Source of the DNA: Aureibaculum luteum
Lineage (GTDB): Bacteria; Bacteroidota; Bacteroidia; Flavobacteriales; Flavobacteriaceae
DNA: 64,000 nt
Reading direction: 5' to 3'
NCBI RefSeq assembly: GCF_003449015.1
Contig: NZ_QRGD01000010.1
Location: 1 to 64,000, forward strand
In this document: piece after piece, positions 1 to 8,185 of the stretch
Layout: every line of letters starts with the position of its first letter
Numbering within the stretch: the stretch's first letter is position 1
Program-made: the position numbers and the translations under genes
The notes under the pieces: generated by a model
The model's database searches: none
What the model was told of the DNA's origin: nothing
Seen by the model: only the letters and a program-made list of their open reading frames with translations

Positions 1-1175
1 ATGACCTTACTCCACTCTTTTGTTCTTTCTGTTTCTATACTTAAATTTATAACTATATTTATAAATGCTAACTTAAGATATACGTATTCCAAGATCAAAT
101 CCTAATAAAAAAACACTTATTTTCTTAAGCTGCATGTTGCTGAAGAACCACATAAGGTGTTCCTCTTTTTACAACTGCAAAAGCTCTAGCTATTAGTTTA
201 TTTCTAACATTATTTATGGCTAACATTTTATCTTTTCCTTCTGCCAATTTTCTTTTATAATACAGTCTTAATTCGGTGTCATGTTGTATTGCTGATACAC
301 TTGCCATACTCAGCAAACTTTTCATTTTTCTATCTCCTAAATAATGACATTGTTTTCTGCGATGTATACTAGTACCTGAGCGATGCTCAAATGGTGCTGT
401 ACCACAATAGCTAGAAAAGGCTCGCCAACTAGCAAATCGAGTGAAATTTCCTGTGTGATAAATTAGTTGACATGCAACTACTAAACCAACACCTTTAAGA
501 CTGGATAGTAATTCGTAATTCTTGTTCATAGAATCATCTGCTGTGATTATCTCTTTAATTCTATCTTCTATACCTTTTACTTGCTTAGATAAGTAATCTA
601 TACTGCGTTTTAAGCTAATACATCCAAAATCTGTTGTTGGACTTGACAATAGTACTTTCATCTCTTTTAAAGTGCCTTTAAGTCCTGCATTGTTTCTTAC
701 TAATTGATCTCTTAAAGCTAGTAATCTGCCTAACTCTAAATGAGACATACTCTTTACTGTACTTGGCTGTAACTCTTCTCTGTAAAGCCATGCGTATCTT
801 GCTATAAGTTTGGCGTCTAACTTATCTGTTTTCTCTTTTACAACTCCGCTGGAGCGTTTTATTTTTAATGGACTTTCTTCTACATAAACAATATCTTGAC
901 TATGTAAATAAAGTGCTAACTTTAAGGAGTAATAACCTGTATTCTCAAAACAGTAAAAAACCTTGCTTGTTTTTGTCTGTTTCAAAACCCATTTTAATAG
1001 TCTGTTATATCCTATTAAATCATTAACAAACTCTTTGTGGACTTGTGCTTGATAACAATAAGCATCAATTGTTTTTTTTGATACATCAATTCCTACTACT
1101 TCTTCGTAATTTTTCATATTTTTACAATTAGTGTGAATAAATATGTTGCGTTAACTACTTCCTTTATCGGGAGAA
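1..1175 (-). mobile_element. IS110-family insertion sequence (right end outside window)
   Basis: The transposase fills most of this stretch. The upstream end cannot be placed exactly. Sequence shared with a second locus (39177 onward) starts at about 1175, which leaves at most some 58 bases between the transposase start and the flank. IS110-group elements carry their guide (bridge) RNA in a long 5' non-coding region, whereas IS1111-group elements carry it on the 3' side, so the short 5' side suggests the IS1111 subgroup. In that case the RNA would lie in 1-124 and beyond the window edge. No terminal repeats were identified by eye. Boundaries are inferred. Confidence 0.55.
125..1117 (-). CDS. 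IS110-family transposase (DEDD recombinase)
   Basis: This 330-residue protein has the family's two-part layout. The N-terminal RuvC-like DEDD domain begins with GIDVSK (Asp11), continues with FENTG near residue 58 and has the EKTDKLDAK segment near residue 100. The C-terminal transposase-20 domain has LKGVG followed by a YCGTAPFEHRSGTS block with the expected catalytic Ser near residue 247. These enzymes move circular intermediates using a structured guide RNA. The length is normal for the family and the frame is intact, so the element may be active. Directly upstream lies a repeat that recurs in the 39 kb region, so the insertion site is itself repetitive DNA. Confidence 0.93.
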   Translation of the reverse strand: MKNYEEVVGIDVSKKTIDAYCYQAQVHKEFVNDLIGYNRLLKWVLKQTKTSKVFYCFENTGYYSLKLALYLHSQDIVYVEESPLKIKRSSGVVKEKTDKLDAKLIARYAWLYREELQPSTVKSMSHLELGRLLALRDQLVRNNAGLKGTLKEMKVLLSSPTTDFGCISLKRSIDYLSKQVKGIEDRIKEIITADDSMNKNYELLSSLKGVGLVVACQLIYHTGNFTRFASWRAFSSYCGTAPFEHRSGTSIHRRKQCHYLGDRKMKSLLSMASVSAIQHDTELRLYYKRKLAEGKDKMLAINNVRNKLIARAFAVVKRGTPYVVLQQHAA

Positions 1176-1326
1176 TTGTCTCCTGGTATTCCAAATGGTT
1201 CTTGGCAACTTGATAGAAAGAGAGGACTCGTACGTGTAAGGGAGCGTTATTCTAAAACACGTTATAGTTCTCCTCTTTTTCTATCTAAAGATATTTATTA
1301 CAAACTAAAGAAACACGTTGTAACCA
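1175..1326. repeat. Left part of dispersed cassette-associated repeat
   Basis: The first 90 or so bases match 39177-39265 with moderate divergence: both begin GGTATTCCAAATGG and share an AGAGGACT..TACGT block. The stretch ends in AACACGTTGTAACCA (1312-1326), whose last ten bases are the exact inverse of TGGTTACAAC at 1876-1885. An open frame can be read through it, but that frame is only translated repeat DNA leading into the small gene that starts at 1341. I infer that this is the left shoulder of a site into which a one-gene unit was placed. Confidence 0.55.
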
Positions 1327-1340
1327 ATTTGAGAAACCAA

Positions 1341-1802
1341 ATGAAACTGGATAAAAATCGGAAATTATTATTAATTCTAATAGTCGGAATTTTATGTTTC
1401 TATGGTTTTAAAAATTACGCTGAAAAAGTAAAAGACGAACATAGTATTGCTACCAGTATTTCTTCCAAATTTTTTGACTTTAATACGTTTGAATTGAAAG
1501 TGGACTCAAATCTGAACCTATCTGATTTTAAAGTTGTGAATCAAAATAGCGGAACGACAATTTTTGCGAATGGAAAAAACCGAAAAGGAATTGATAATGA
1601 TTATGGACATCGATTATTTGAATTGTATTATAAAGACCGAAAACTATATGAATTTGGACACTTTTCAACAAATAATTGGTACACATTTGACTATACTCTG
1701 AATTTAAATAACCGAATCGAACCTGAATTGAAAATAATGAGAGGAAATAATGAATCTTATAATGACTTTTTTTACAAAAGGTTTGAATATAATGAAAGTT
1801 GA
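1341..1802 (+). CDS. Small N-terminally anchored membrane protein, probably nonsense-truncated
   Basis: The family is not recognised. Translation from ATG 1341 gives a typical short positively charged start (MKLDKNRK) and one hydrophobic segment (about residues 8-21), then a polar domain outside the membrane. A longer frame open from 1176 only reads through repeat DNA. The frame ends at TGA 1800-1802 after FEYNES, but the same frame continues with 22 protein-like codons (KLDRISYLTLGKEVYNVKEISE) to TAA at 1869-1871. A TGG-to-TGA change would explain this, so the original product was about 176 residues. The gene lies exactly between inverted GTTGTAACCA/TGGTTACAAC ends. Confidence 0.55.
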   Translation: MKLDKNRKLLLILIVGILCFYGFKNYAEKVKDEHSIATSISSKFFDFNTFELKVDSNLNLSDFKVVNQNSGTTIFANGKNRKGIDNDYGHRLFELYYKDRKLYEFGHFSTNNWYTFDYTLNLNNRIEPELKIMRGNNESYNDFFYKRFEYNES

Positions 1803-1871
1803 AAACTCGACAGAATTAGTTATTTAACTTTAGGAAAAGAAGTTTATAACGTTAAAGAAATTAGCGAATAA

Positions 1872-2030
1872 AAACTGGTTACAACAAAGTACTGTGGTAA
1901 TAAAAAAGTAAAAATATAATAATCCCTCACTAAATTGCTACTATAGGCATCATCGCATATTAGTCCTGATTTTACTATTCCAAAAACTTATTTAATAGTT
2001 TATTACAAACTGCTTTTACTGCTAATTTTT
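1872..2030. repeat. Right part of dispersed cassette-associated repeat
   Basis: It starts one base after the original stop codon of the preceding gene. Bases 1881-1900 (ACAACAAAGTACTGTGGTAA) are identical to 39260-39279, and 1998-2014 matches 39378-39394 with two differences, so about 150 bases are related. At the 39 kb locus the left and right parts are contiguous. Here they are separated by the small membrane-protein gene. Confidence 0.65.
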
Positions 2031-2312
2031 GTTCTTTCCTATTACTACAATTCGCTCGTAAAAATCTCGGCAAGCTTTATTATATTTACAGGCATAAAAC
2101 CGCACATAAATCATAAATCACAAAACTTTTGATTGCCGTATTCATTCCAAAATAAAAAACATTTAAAAAGCTAAATTTTCTTTTCTAGATATTGCTAGAT
2201 TATTTAAAAAACAAGAAGTCATAATTGAATAAAGCCCGTCGTTAACAATGTCTATGAAATTATTGTCCAATTTTAAGACAAGACATAGATAATAACAAGA
2301 ACAAAACAAACT
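2031..2312. other. Intergenic region without recognisable gene
   Basis: This AT-rich stretch separates the cassette-like repeat from the RapA gene. I see no credible reading frame, tRNA or terminator in it. It must hold the promoter of the RapA gene, but no convincing TAnnTTTG box was found. Confidence 0.5.
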
Positions 2313-5138
2313 ATGGAGATTTTTTTTCCAAATCAAAGATATACAAGTAAAGGTGAACCTGATTTAGGGGTTGGTATTTTAAAAGAAGCCAGCAAAGAAA
2401 AAGTACAGATCTATTTTCCGTTGTCTAATGAAACACGATTATACGCAGTTGAAAGTGCCCCTTTACAACGCGTTGTTTTTAAAATTGGTGATACAATAAT
2501 GGATGCAAAAGGGCAACCATTACTTATAGAAAATGTTGAAATAGTCAACAATCTATACATCTATTATGGCAAAGACAAAAAAATAACTGAGGCAGCACTT
2601 GGTGATGTGTCAGCAAATCACAGTGTCGATGACCGTCTTTTTTTGGGAGATGTAGACACGCCTCAAGCCTTTGCTTTACGCAGAGAAACATTAGAACACG
2701 AATATAAACGGAGATTATCGCCTGTACATGGATTTGTAGGCGGAAGAATTGATCTTATTCCACATCAATTGTATATTGCACATGAAGTGAGTTCAAGATA
2801 TGCTCCTCGTGTCTTACTATCTGACCAAGTTGGGCTTGGTAAAACTATTGAAGCTTGCTTAATCCTTCATCGTTTATTATTAAGCGGACGCATTTCTAGA
2901 GTGCTCATACTTGTTCCTGAATCGTTAATACATCAATGGTTTGTTGAAGTTTTACGTCGATTTAATATGTGGTTTAATATTTTTGATGAAGAACGTTGTG
3001 CAGCACTTGATGACAATGCACCTGATGGTAATCCTTTTTTAGACAATCAACTTATTATTTGTAGTACTGAATTTTTAGCCGGTTCTGCCAAGCGAACGAA
3101 GCAAGCAATTTCTGCTAACTGGGATATGCTTGTGGTTGATGAAGCTCATAATCTGGAATGGTCTGTTAACAACATAAGCCCAGAGTATCGAATTGTAGAA
3201 CTTTTGAGTAAAGTTGCAAAAGGGTTATTACTGCTTACGGCTACGCCAGAACAATTAGGCGTAGAAAGTCATTTTGCACGACTCCGATTACTTGATCCTA
3301 ACAGATATGAAAACTATGATGATTTTATAAATGAATCTTCAAATCATAAAATCATTGCCTCTATTGTTGAAAAATTACATCTAGGAAAACCCCTTGAATC
3401 TAAGGATACTAAAATTTTAGAATCTCTTTTCTCAAAAGAAAGCATACAATTAGTACTTGATGGAAAAAATGAAGCCAAGGATAATCTTATTGAAAATCTA
3501 CTAGATCAACATGGTCCAGGCAGAGTATTATTCCGAAATACTAGATCTGGAATGAGTGGCTTTCCAAAACGAAAGGCACATTTAATTCCCATAAAAGTAG
3601 TAAAAGACAAGGAGCTGTGGTTAGAACGTTTAAGCAATGAATTTGCTTATGAAATGACTCCAGATGAAACTGCAAATAATCAACAATTTTGGTTTGCCAA
3701 AGATCCACGTGTACAGTGGCTGTTAACCATTATAAAAGAGCTTTATCCTGCAAAAGTACTACTCATTTGTAAGCAGAAAGAAAAGGTGCTGGCTTTAGAA
3801 GAAATCTTAACAAAACGTGGAAATTTTAAAGTTGGTGTATTTCATGAAGATCTTACTATAGTGCAACGCGATAGAAATGCGGCATGGTTCTCAGAACCCG
3901 ATGGTGCTCAAATACTGCTTTGTTCAGAAATAGGAAGTGAAGGACGAAATTTTCAATTTGCTCATCACCTCATCTTATTTAATTTGCCCTTGAATCCTGA
4001 ATTGTTAGAACAGCGAATAGGACGCCTAGACAGGATTGGTCAAAAAAAAGATATTCATATTCATATTCCCTACCTTACCAATAGTCCACAACATATACTT
4101 GTACGATGGTTTCATGAAGGCCTGAATGCCTTTGAAAACAACATTGAAGGTGGAAATAAAATTTCTAAATTATTTAGTAAACGGCTACTTGAACTATCAA
4201 AACTAAACACTAAAACTGAACATAATTCAGCATTAGAAGCTTTGATTACGGAAACGTCAACTTTCCAAAAAGAGCTACAAAAAAGCTTAGCCGATGGCAG
4301 AGATAAATTACTAGAAATGAATTCTTTTCGCCCAAAAATAGCCACAAAACTAATCAAACAAATTCAAGCGGAAGACAACGATAAAAGTCTTGAAAATTAT
4401 ATGACAAAAGTCTTTAATCATTTCGATATTGAAATGGAAGACCTCGTTTCTCGAAGCTATTATTTAAAACCTACGTCTCTAATCACTGAAATTTTTCCGT
4501 CGATACCCATGGAAGGTATTGGCGTTACATTTGACAGAAAACATGCTCTTAGCAGAGAGGAAATCAGTTTTCTAAGTTGGGATCATCCCATGACCACCGA
4601 TGTCATAGATATGGTGTTAAGTTCAGGTACAGGTAGTGCTAGCTATGGAGTTCTAAAGGGAAGCAAAAGCCCTGGTCTTCTACTTGAAATCATTTTTATT
4701 CTTGAAACACCAACACGACAAAACATAGCTGTAGACCGTTTTCTACCCAACACACCACTAAGAGTTGTTGTAGACCATGCGGGTAATGAGGTTACAGAGG
4801 AGTATCTTGTTGACGTATTAAACAAAAAATTAATACCTGGTCAAATAGACGCTTTACTGGATAATGAAGCCATCGTTGAAACACTATTGCCCAATATGAT
4901 AGCAGTGGCTACAAAACTAGCTAAAGAGATGAGCAGCACAGCAATAGCAAATGGTTTAGATAGTATGAACTTAACGTTGAATCATGAAATTGACAGACTG
5001 AAACTATTACAAGAGAAAAACAATACTATAAGACCAGAAGAAATTCAAATAGCTTGCAATGACCAAATAGCTCTAACAACAATCATTAAAAACGCACGTG
5101 TAAGGATGGATGCTATTCAATTGATCAGAAAGGAGTAA
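2313..5138 (+). CDS. rapA: RNA polymerase-associated SNF2 ATPase RapA (HepA)
   Basis: RapA is a Swi2/Snf2 translocase that binds RNA polymerase and promotes its recycling from stalled post-termination complexes. The 941-residue protein follows E. coli RapA (968 residues) from end to end. The N-terminal Tudor-like region (about 1-110) keeps the LG(V/L)G and TRLYA segments. The helicase core has DQVGLGKT (171-178, Gln replacing the usual Glu), LLVVDEAH-type motif II (DEAH 276-279), LLTATPEQLG, FHE and SEIGSEGRNFQFAHH, and QRIGRLDRIGQ as motif VI. A C-terminal RapA-specific domain of about 300 residues follows. RapA is chiefly known from Gammaproteobacteria, so its presence next to an insertion sequence and cassette repeats suggests acquisition by transfer. 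Dpd-system helicases are distant relatives, but no other dpd gene is nearby. Confidence 0.9.
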   Translation: MEIFFPNQRYTSKGEPDLGVGILKEASKEKVQIYFPLSNETRLYAVESAPLQRVVFKIGDTIMDAKGQPLLIENVEIVNNLYIYYGKDKKITEAALGDVSANHSVDDRLFLGDVDTPQAFALRRETLEHEYKRRLSPVHGFVGGRIDLIPHQLYIAHEVSSRYAPRVLLSDQVGLGKTIEACLILHRLLLSGRISRVLILVPESLIHQWFVEVLRRFNMWFNIFDEERCAALDDNAPDGNPFLDNQLIICSTEFLAGSAKRTKQAISANWDMLVVDEAHNLEWSVNNISPEYRIVELLSKVAKGLLLLTATPEQLGVESHFARLRLLDPNRYENYDDFINESSNHKIIASIVEKLHLGKPLESKDTKILESLFSKESIQLVLDGKNEAKDNLIENLLDQHGPGRVLFRNTRSGMSGFPKRKAHLIPIKVVKDKELWLERLSNEFAYEMTPDETANNQQFWFAKDPRVQWLLTIIKELYPAKVLLICKQKEKVLALEEILTKRGNFKVGVFHEDLTIVQRDRNAAWFSEPDGAQILLCSEIGSEGRNFQFAHHLILFNLPLNPELLEQRIGRLDRIGQKKDIHIHIPYLTNSPQHILVRWFHEGLNAFENNIEGGNKISKLFSKRLLELSKLNTKTEHNSALEALITETSTFQKELQKSLADGRDKLLEMNSFRPKIATKLIKQIQAEDNDKSLENYMTKVFNHFDIEMEDLVSRSYYLKPTSLITEIFPSIPMEGIGVTFDRKHALSREEISFLSWDHPMTTDVIDMVLSSGTGSASYGVLKGSKSPGLLLEIIFILETPTRQNIAVDRFLPNTPLRVVVDHAGNEVTEEYLVDVLNKKLIPGQIDALLDNEAIVETLLPNMIAVATKLAKEMSSTAIANGLDSMNLTLNHEIDRLKLLQEKNNTIRPEEIQIACNDQIALTTIIKNARVRMDAIQLIRKE

Positions 5139-5357
5139 AAACTACTACCGTTAATTTTTATGAAGTGATTCAAAATAAAATACCTGAAAGTTTAATTCAG
5201 AAATCATTTTTTTCTTTTATTTAAAACAATCGCAAAAGTTGCTGTGAATTTTCTAGTACGTGTTTTATTTGTTAATTTAGTAGCTTACACACAAATCATA
5301 ACACAAACATTACTTCAACTAATAAATATTCCATATCACACTCATTATTAACTTTTT

Positions 5358-8183
5358 ATGAAACACAATTTAAAATATTTTTTGTTTGTTCTTTTTCTAA
5401 TTACAACACTTGTTTATCAAGGTTGTGAAAAAGCAACTCCAGATAATTGGAAATGGGAAACGATAACAACAAATGGAGAACCCACCGCGAGACATGAAGC
5501 TGGGTTTGTAGCTTACAAATCCAAATTATACTTAATGGGCGGTCGTAGAATCAATCCTACTTCAGAATTTGACCCGAGCACTAATACATGGACTGAAAAG
5601 TCACCTTCTCCAATTGAATTGCATCATTTTCAACCTGTAGTATATGGTGATGCTATTTATATTATTGGGGCAATGACCGGACAATGGCCAAATGAAAAGC
5701 CTGTGGACCGAATTATTATTTACTATCCTGAGCGTAATGAATATGTTTATGGTGATTCTATTCCAAAACATCGAAAACGAGGTGGTGCAGGTGCTGTTGT
5801 CTATAAAGACAAAATTTATCTTGTTGGTGGTATTATTAATGGACATATGAACGGTTTTAAACCTTGGTTTGATGAATACAATCCTAAAACTAAAGAATGG
5901 AAAACGTTGACAGACGCTCCTAATGCACGCGACCACTTTCAAACGGTAGTAACCAATGACAAACTGTATGCTTTTGCTGGCCGTACTACCTCAAGAATAA
6001 CTAAAGAAGATTTTTCACTAACAGTGAACCATGGCAATACCTATAACTTTTTGACTCAAAAATGGGAACCCGTAACAAACGACACCGCAATACCCACTAT
6101 GCGAGCAGGTAATTCTGCCCTTGCTTGGAATGGATCTATTGTTATTGCTGGTGGTGAAAGTATGGTACAAGAAGCAGCTCACAACCAAGTCGAAGCCTAT
6201 AATACAAAAACAAAACTATGGAGTAAATGGCCGTCTTTAAATCAAGGACGACATGGCTCTGGACTTGCCGTTATTGGTGATTATGTATATACTGCTTCAG
6301 GATGTGGTAAACGTGGTGGAGAACCAGAACTGACAACCATTGAACGTTTACAATTACCTAACGGAAACGCTACACCATTAACTGAAATTGCAGATACCAC
6401 ACCTGTTTATCAACAATACAATACACTGACCATCCCTTTTGAAGGTCCTGAAACATCCGAAACCGATGCTATAAATCCCTTTCTAAATTATCGTTTAAGT
6501 GTTGAATTTCAACATGAAGATACCAAGCAAACGATACGCGGGTTTTACGCTGCAGATGGAGATGCTGCTGAAACGAGTGCTAATACTGGAAAAATATGGA
6601 AAGTTCGGTTTACGCCAAATAAAATTGGAAAATGGACGTACACTGCGAAACTTCATAAAGGAGATAGTATTGCGTTAACTGACGACTTAACCATTGGAGA
6701 TCTTATACCAATGACGAATGCAAAAGGCGACTTTATAATTGTTACTTCTGATAAAGAAGGAGATGACTTTAGAGGAAAAGGAAGACTAGAAGCTCATAAA
6801 GGTTATTTTAAATTTCGTAACACAAATGATTATTGGTTAAAATTGGGTACTAATAGTCCTGAAAACTTATTGGGCTATGTAGATTTTGATGATACGTATC
6901 GCATGAAATCAGAAGCTAGAGAAGGAGAGGCCGCAGCAACTGAAAACATTCATAGATACGCTCCACATTTAAAAGACTGGAAAACAGGTGACCCTTCCTG
7001 GAAAAAGGGTAAAGGAAAATCTCTTGTTGGAGCAATTAACTATCTGTCATCAAAAGGAATGAATTCTGCTTATTTTTTAACATTAAACATTTTAGGCGAT
7101 GGTAAAGATGTATGGCCTTATGTTACCCCAGATAATTTTACCCGTTTTGACGTTAGTAAACTAGAGCAATGGGAAATCATATTTCAACATATGCAATCTA
7201 ATGGTATATTACTGCATATGGTTTTACAAGAAACCGAGAATGAAACCATGCTTGATCATGGAAATACCGGTCCATTACGCCAACTCTATTTTAGAGAACT
7301 CATTGCCCGTTATGGACATCATCTCGCTTTAGTTTGGAATTTAGGAGAAGAGAACGGTCCCGCATCTTGGTCACCTATTGGTCAAAATGATAAGCAACGA
7401 AAAGCAATGGCTACATTTTTAAAAGAAACAGACCCTTACCAACACCCCGTACTACTGCACACACATTCTGAAGATCCGTTAAGAGATGACATTCTCAATG
7501 ACATACTTGGTTTTAAAGACTTAGATGGCCTATCCTTACAACAAGCAAAACGCGAAGAGGCAAGTACTGTTGTTGAAACATGGAGAAAAAAATCAAAAGC
7601 TGCCGGGCAAGATTGGCTTATTACGATGGATGAAATTGGTATGTGGCATACGGGTGCTCTAACAGATACTCAAGACGCTAATCATTTTTCATTGCGACAT
7701 TATGCCCTTTGGGGAACACTGATGTCGGGTGCTGCTGGTGTTGAATGGTATTTTGGTGCAAAACAACCACAAAATGATTTAACTTCTGAAGATTGGAGAC
7801 AAAGAAATCATCTTTGGGAAATAACCAACCATACAAAAGTATTTTTCAATACCTATTTACCTTATTGGGAAATGCAACCCAAGCATAATTTAATTAATTC
7901 AAAAGAGGCATATTGTTTAAGAAAAGTGAATGAAATATATGCGGTATACCTACCAAAATTAGGCAGATATACTATTGACATGAGTGAAGCCTCGGGTGAT
8001 TTTCAAATACAATGGTATAATCCATTTACAGGCGGGCAATTACAAACAGGTTCTGTTAAAACAATTTCTGGAGGAGGAATACGCACTTTGGCAATACCTA
8101 TAGAATTTTCTAATACTGAAAAAAATACTGATTGGGTAGTGCTTCTTAGAAAAAATATTGACATTAATCAAACATCTAAATAA
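5358..8183 (+). CDS. Kelch-propeller / DUF5060 / glycoside hydrolase lipoprotein
   Basis: This is a secreted lipoprotein: the hydrophobic signal ends in LVYQGC, with Cys23 as the lipidation site. Residues about 45-340 form a Kelch-type propeller with repeated GG/GR-R-N..YNPKTKEW units. Residues about 355-460 match DUF5060, the beta-sandwich found in front of hydrolases. Residues about 475-850 look like a DUF4038/GH140-type TIM barrel, with candidate acids in VWNLGEENG and TMDEIGMW. The C-terminus (about 885-930, YTIDMSEASGDFQIQWYNPFTGG) resembles the domain annotated as putative collagen-binding. The fused Kelch part is unusual. The gene is two bases from the next glycosidase, so the two are probably co-transcribed and act on the same glycan. 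Substrate unknown. Confidence 0.8.
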   Translation: MKHNLKYFLFVLFLITTLVYQGCEKATPDNWKWETITTNGEPTARHEAGFVAYKSKLYLMGGRRINPTSEFDPSTNTWTEKSPSPIELHHFQPVVYGDAIYIIGAMTGQWPNEKPVDRIIIYYPERNEYVYGDSIPKHRKRGGAGAVVYKDKIYLVGGIINGHMNGFKPWFDEYNPKTKEWKTLTDAPNARDHFQTVVTNDKLYAFAGRTTSRITKEDFSLTVNHGNTYNFLTQKWEPVTNDTAIPTMRAGNSALAWNGSIVIAGGESMVQEAAHNQVEAYNTKTKLWSKWPSLNQGRHGSGLAVIGDYVYTASGCGKRGGEPELTTIERLQLPNGNATPLTEIADTTPVYQQYNTLTIPFEGPETSETDAINPFLNYRLSVEFQHEDTKQTIRGFYAADGDAAETSANTGKIWKVRFTPNKIGKWTYTAKLHKGDSIALTDDLTIGDLIPMTNAKGDFIIVTSDKEGDDFRGKGRLEAHKGYFKFRNTNDYWLKLGTNSPENLLGYVDFDDTYRMKSEAREGEAAATENIHRYAPHLKDWKTGDPSWKKGKGKSLVGAINYLSSKGMNSAYFLTLNILGDGKDVWPYVTPDNFTRFDVSKLEQWEIIFQHMQSNGILLHMVLQETENETMLDHGNTGPLRQLYFRELIARYGHHLALVWNLGEENGPASWSPIGQNDKQRKAMATFLKETDPYQHPVLLHTHSEDPLRDDILNDILGFKDLDGLSLQQAKREEASTVVETWRKKSKAAGQDWLITMDEIGMWHTGALTDTQDANHFSLRHYALWGTLMSGAAGVEWYFGAKQPQNDLTSEDWRQRNHLWEITNHTKVFFNTYLPYWEMQPKHNLINSKEAYCLRKVNEIYAVYLPKLGRYTIDMSEASGDFQIQWYNPFTGGQLQTGSVKTISGGGIRTLAIPIEFSNTEKNTDWVVLLRKNIDINQTSK

Positions 8184-8185
8184 TT

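Noticed and set aside
1176-1340. N-terminal extension of the small membrane-protein gene (55 extra codons)
   Set aside because: The stretch translates a dispersed repeat, whereas ATG 1341 gives a normal charged start followed by a membrane helix.
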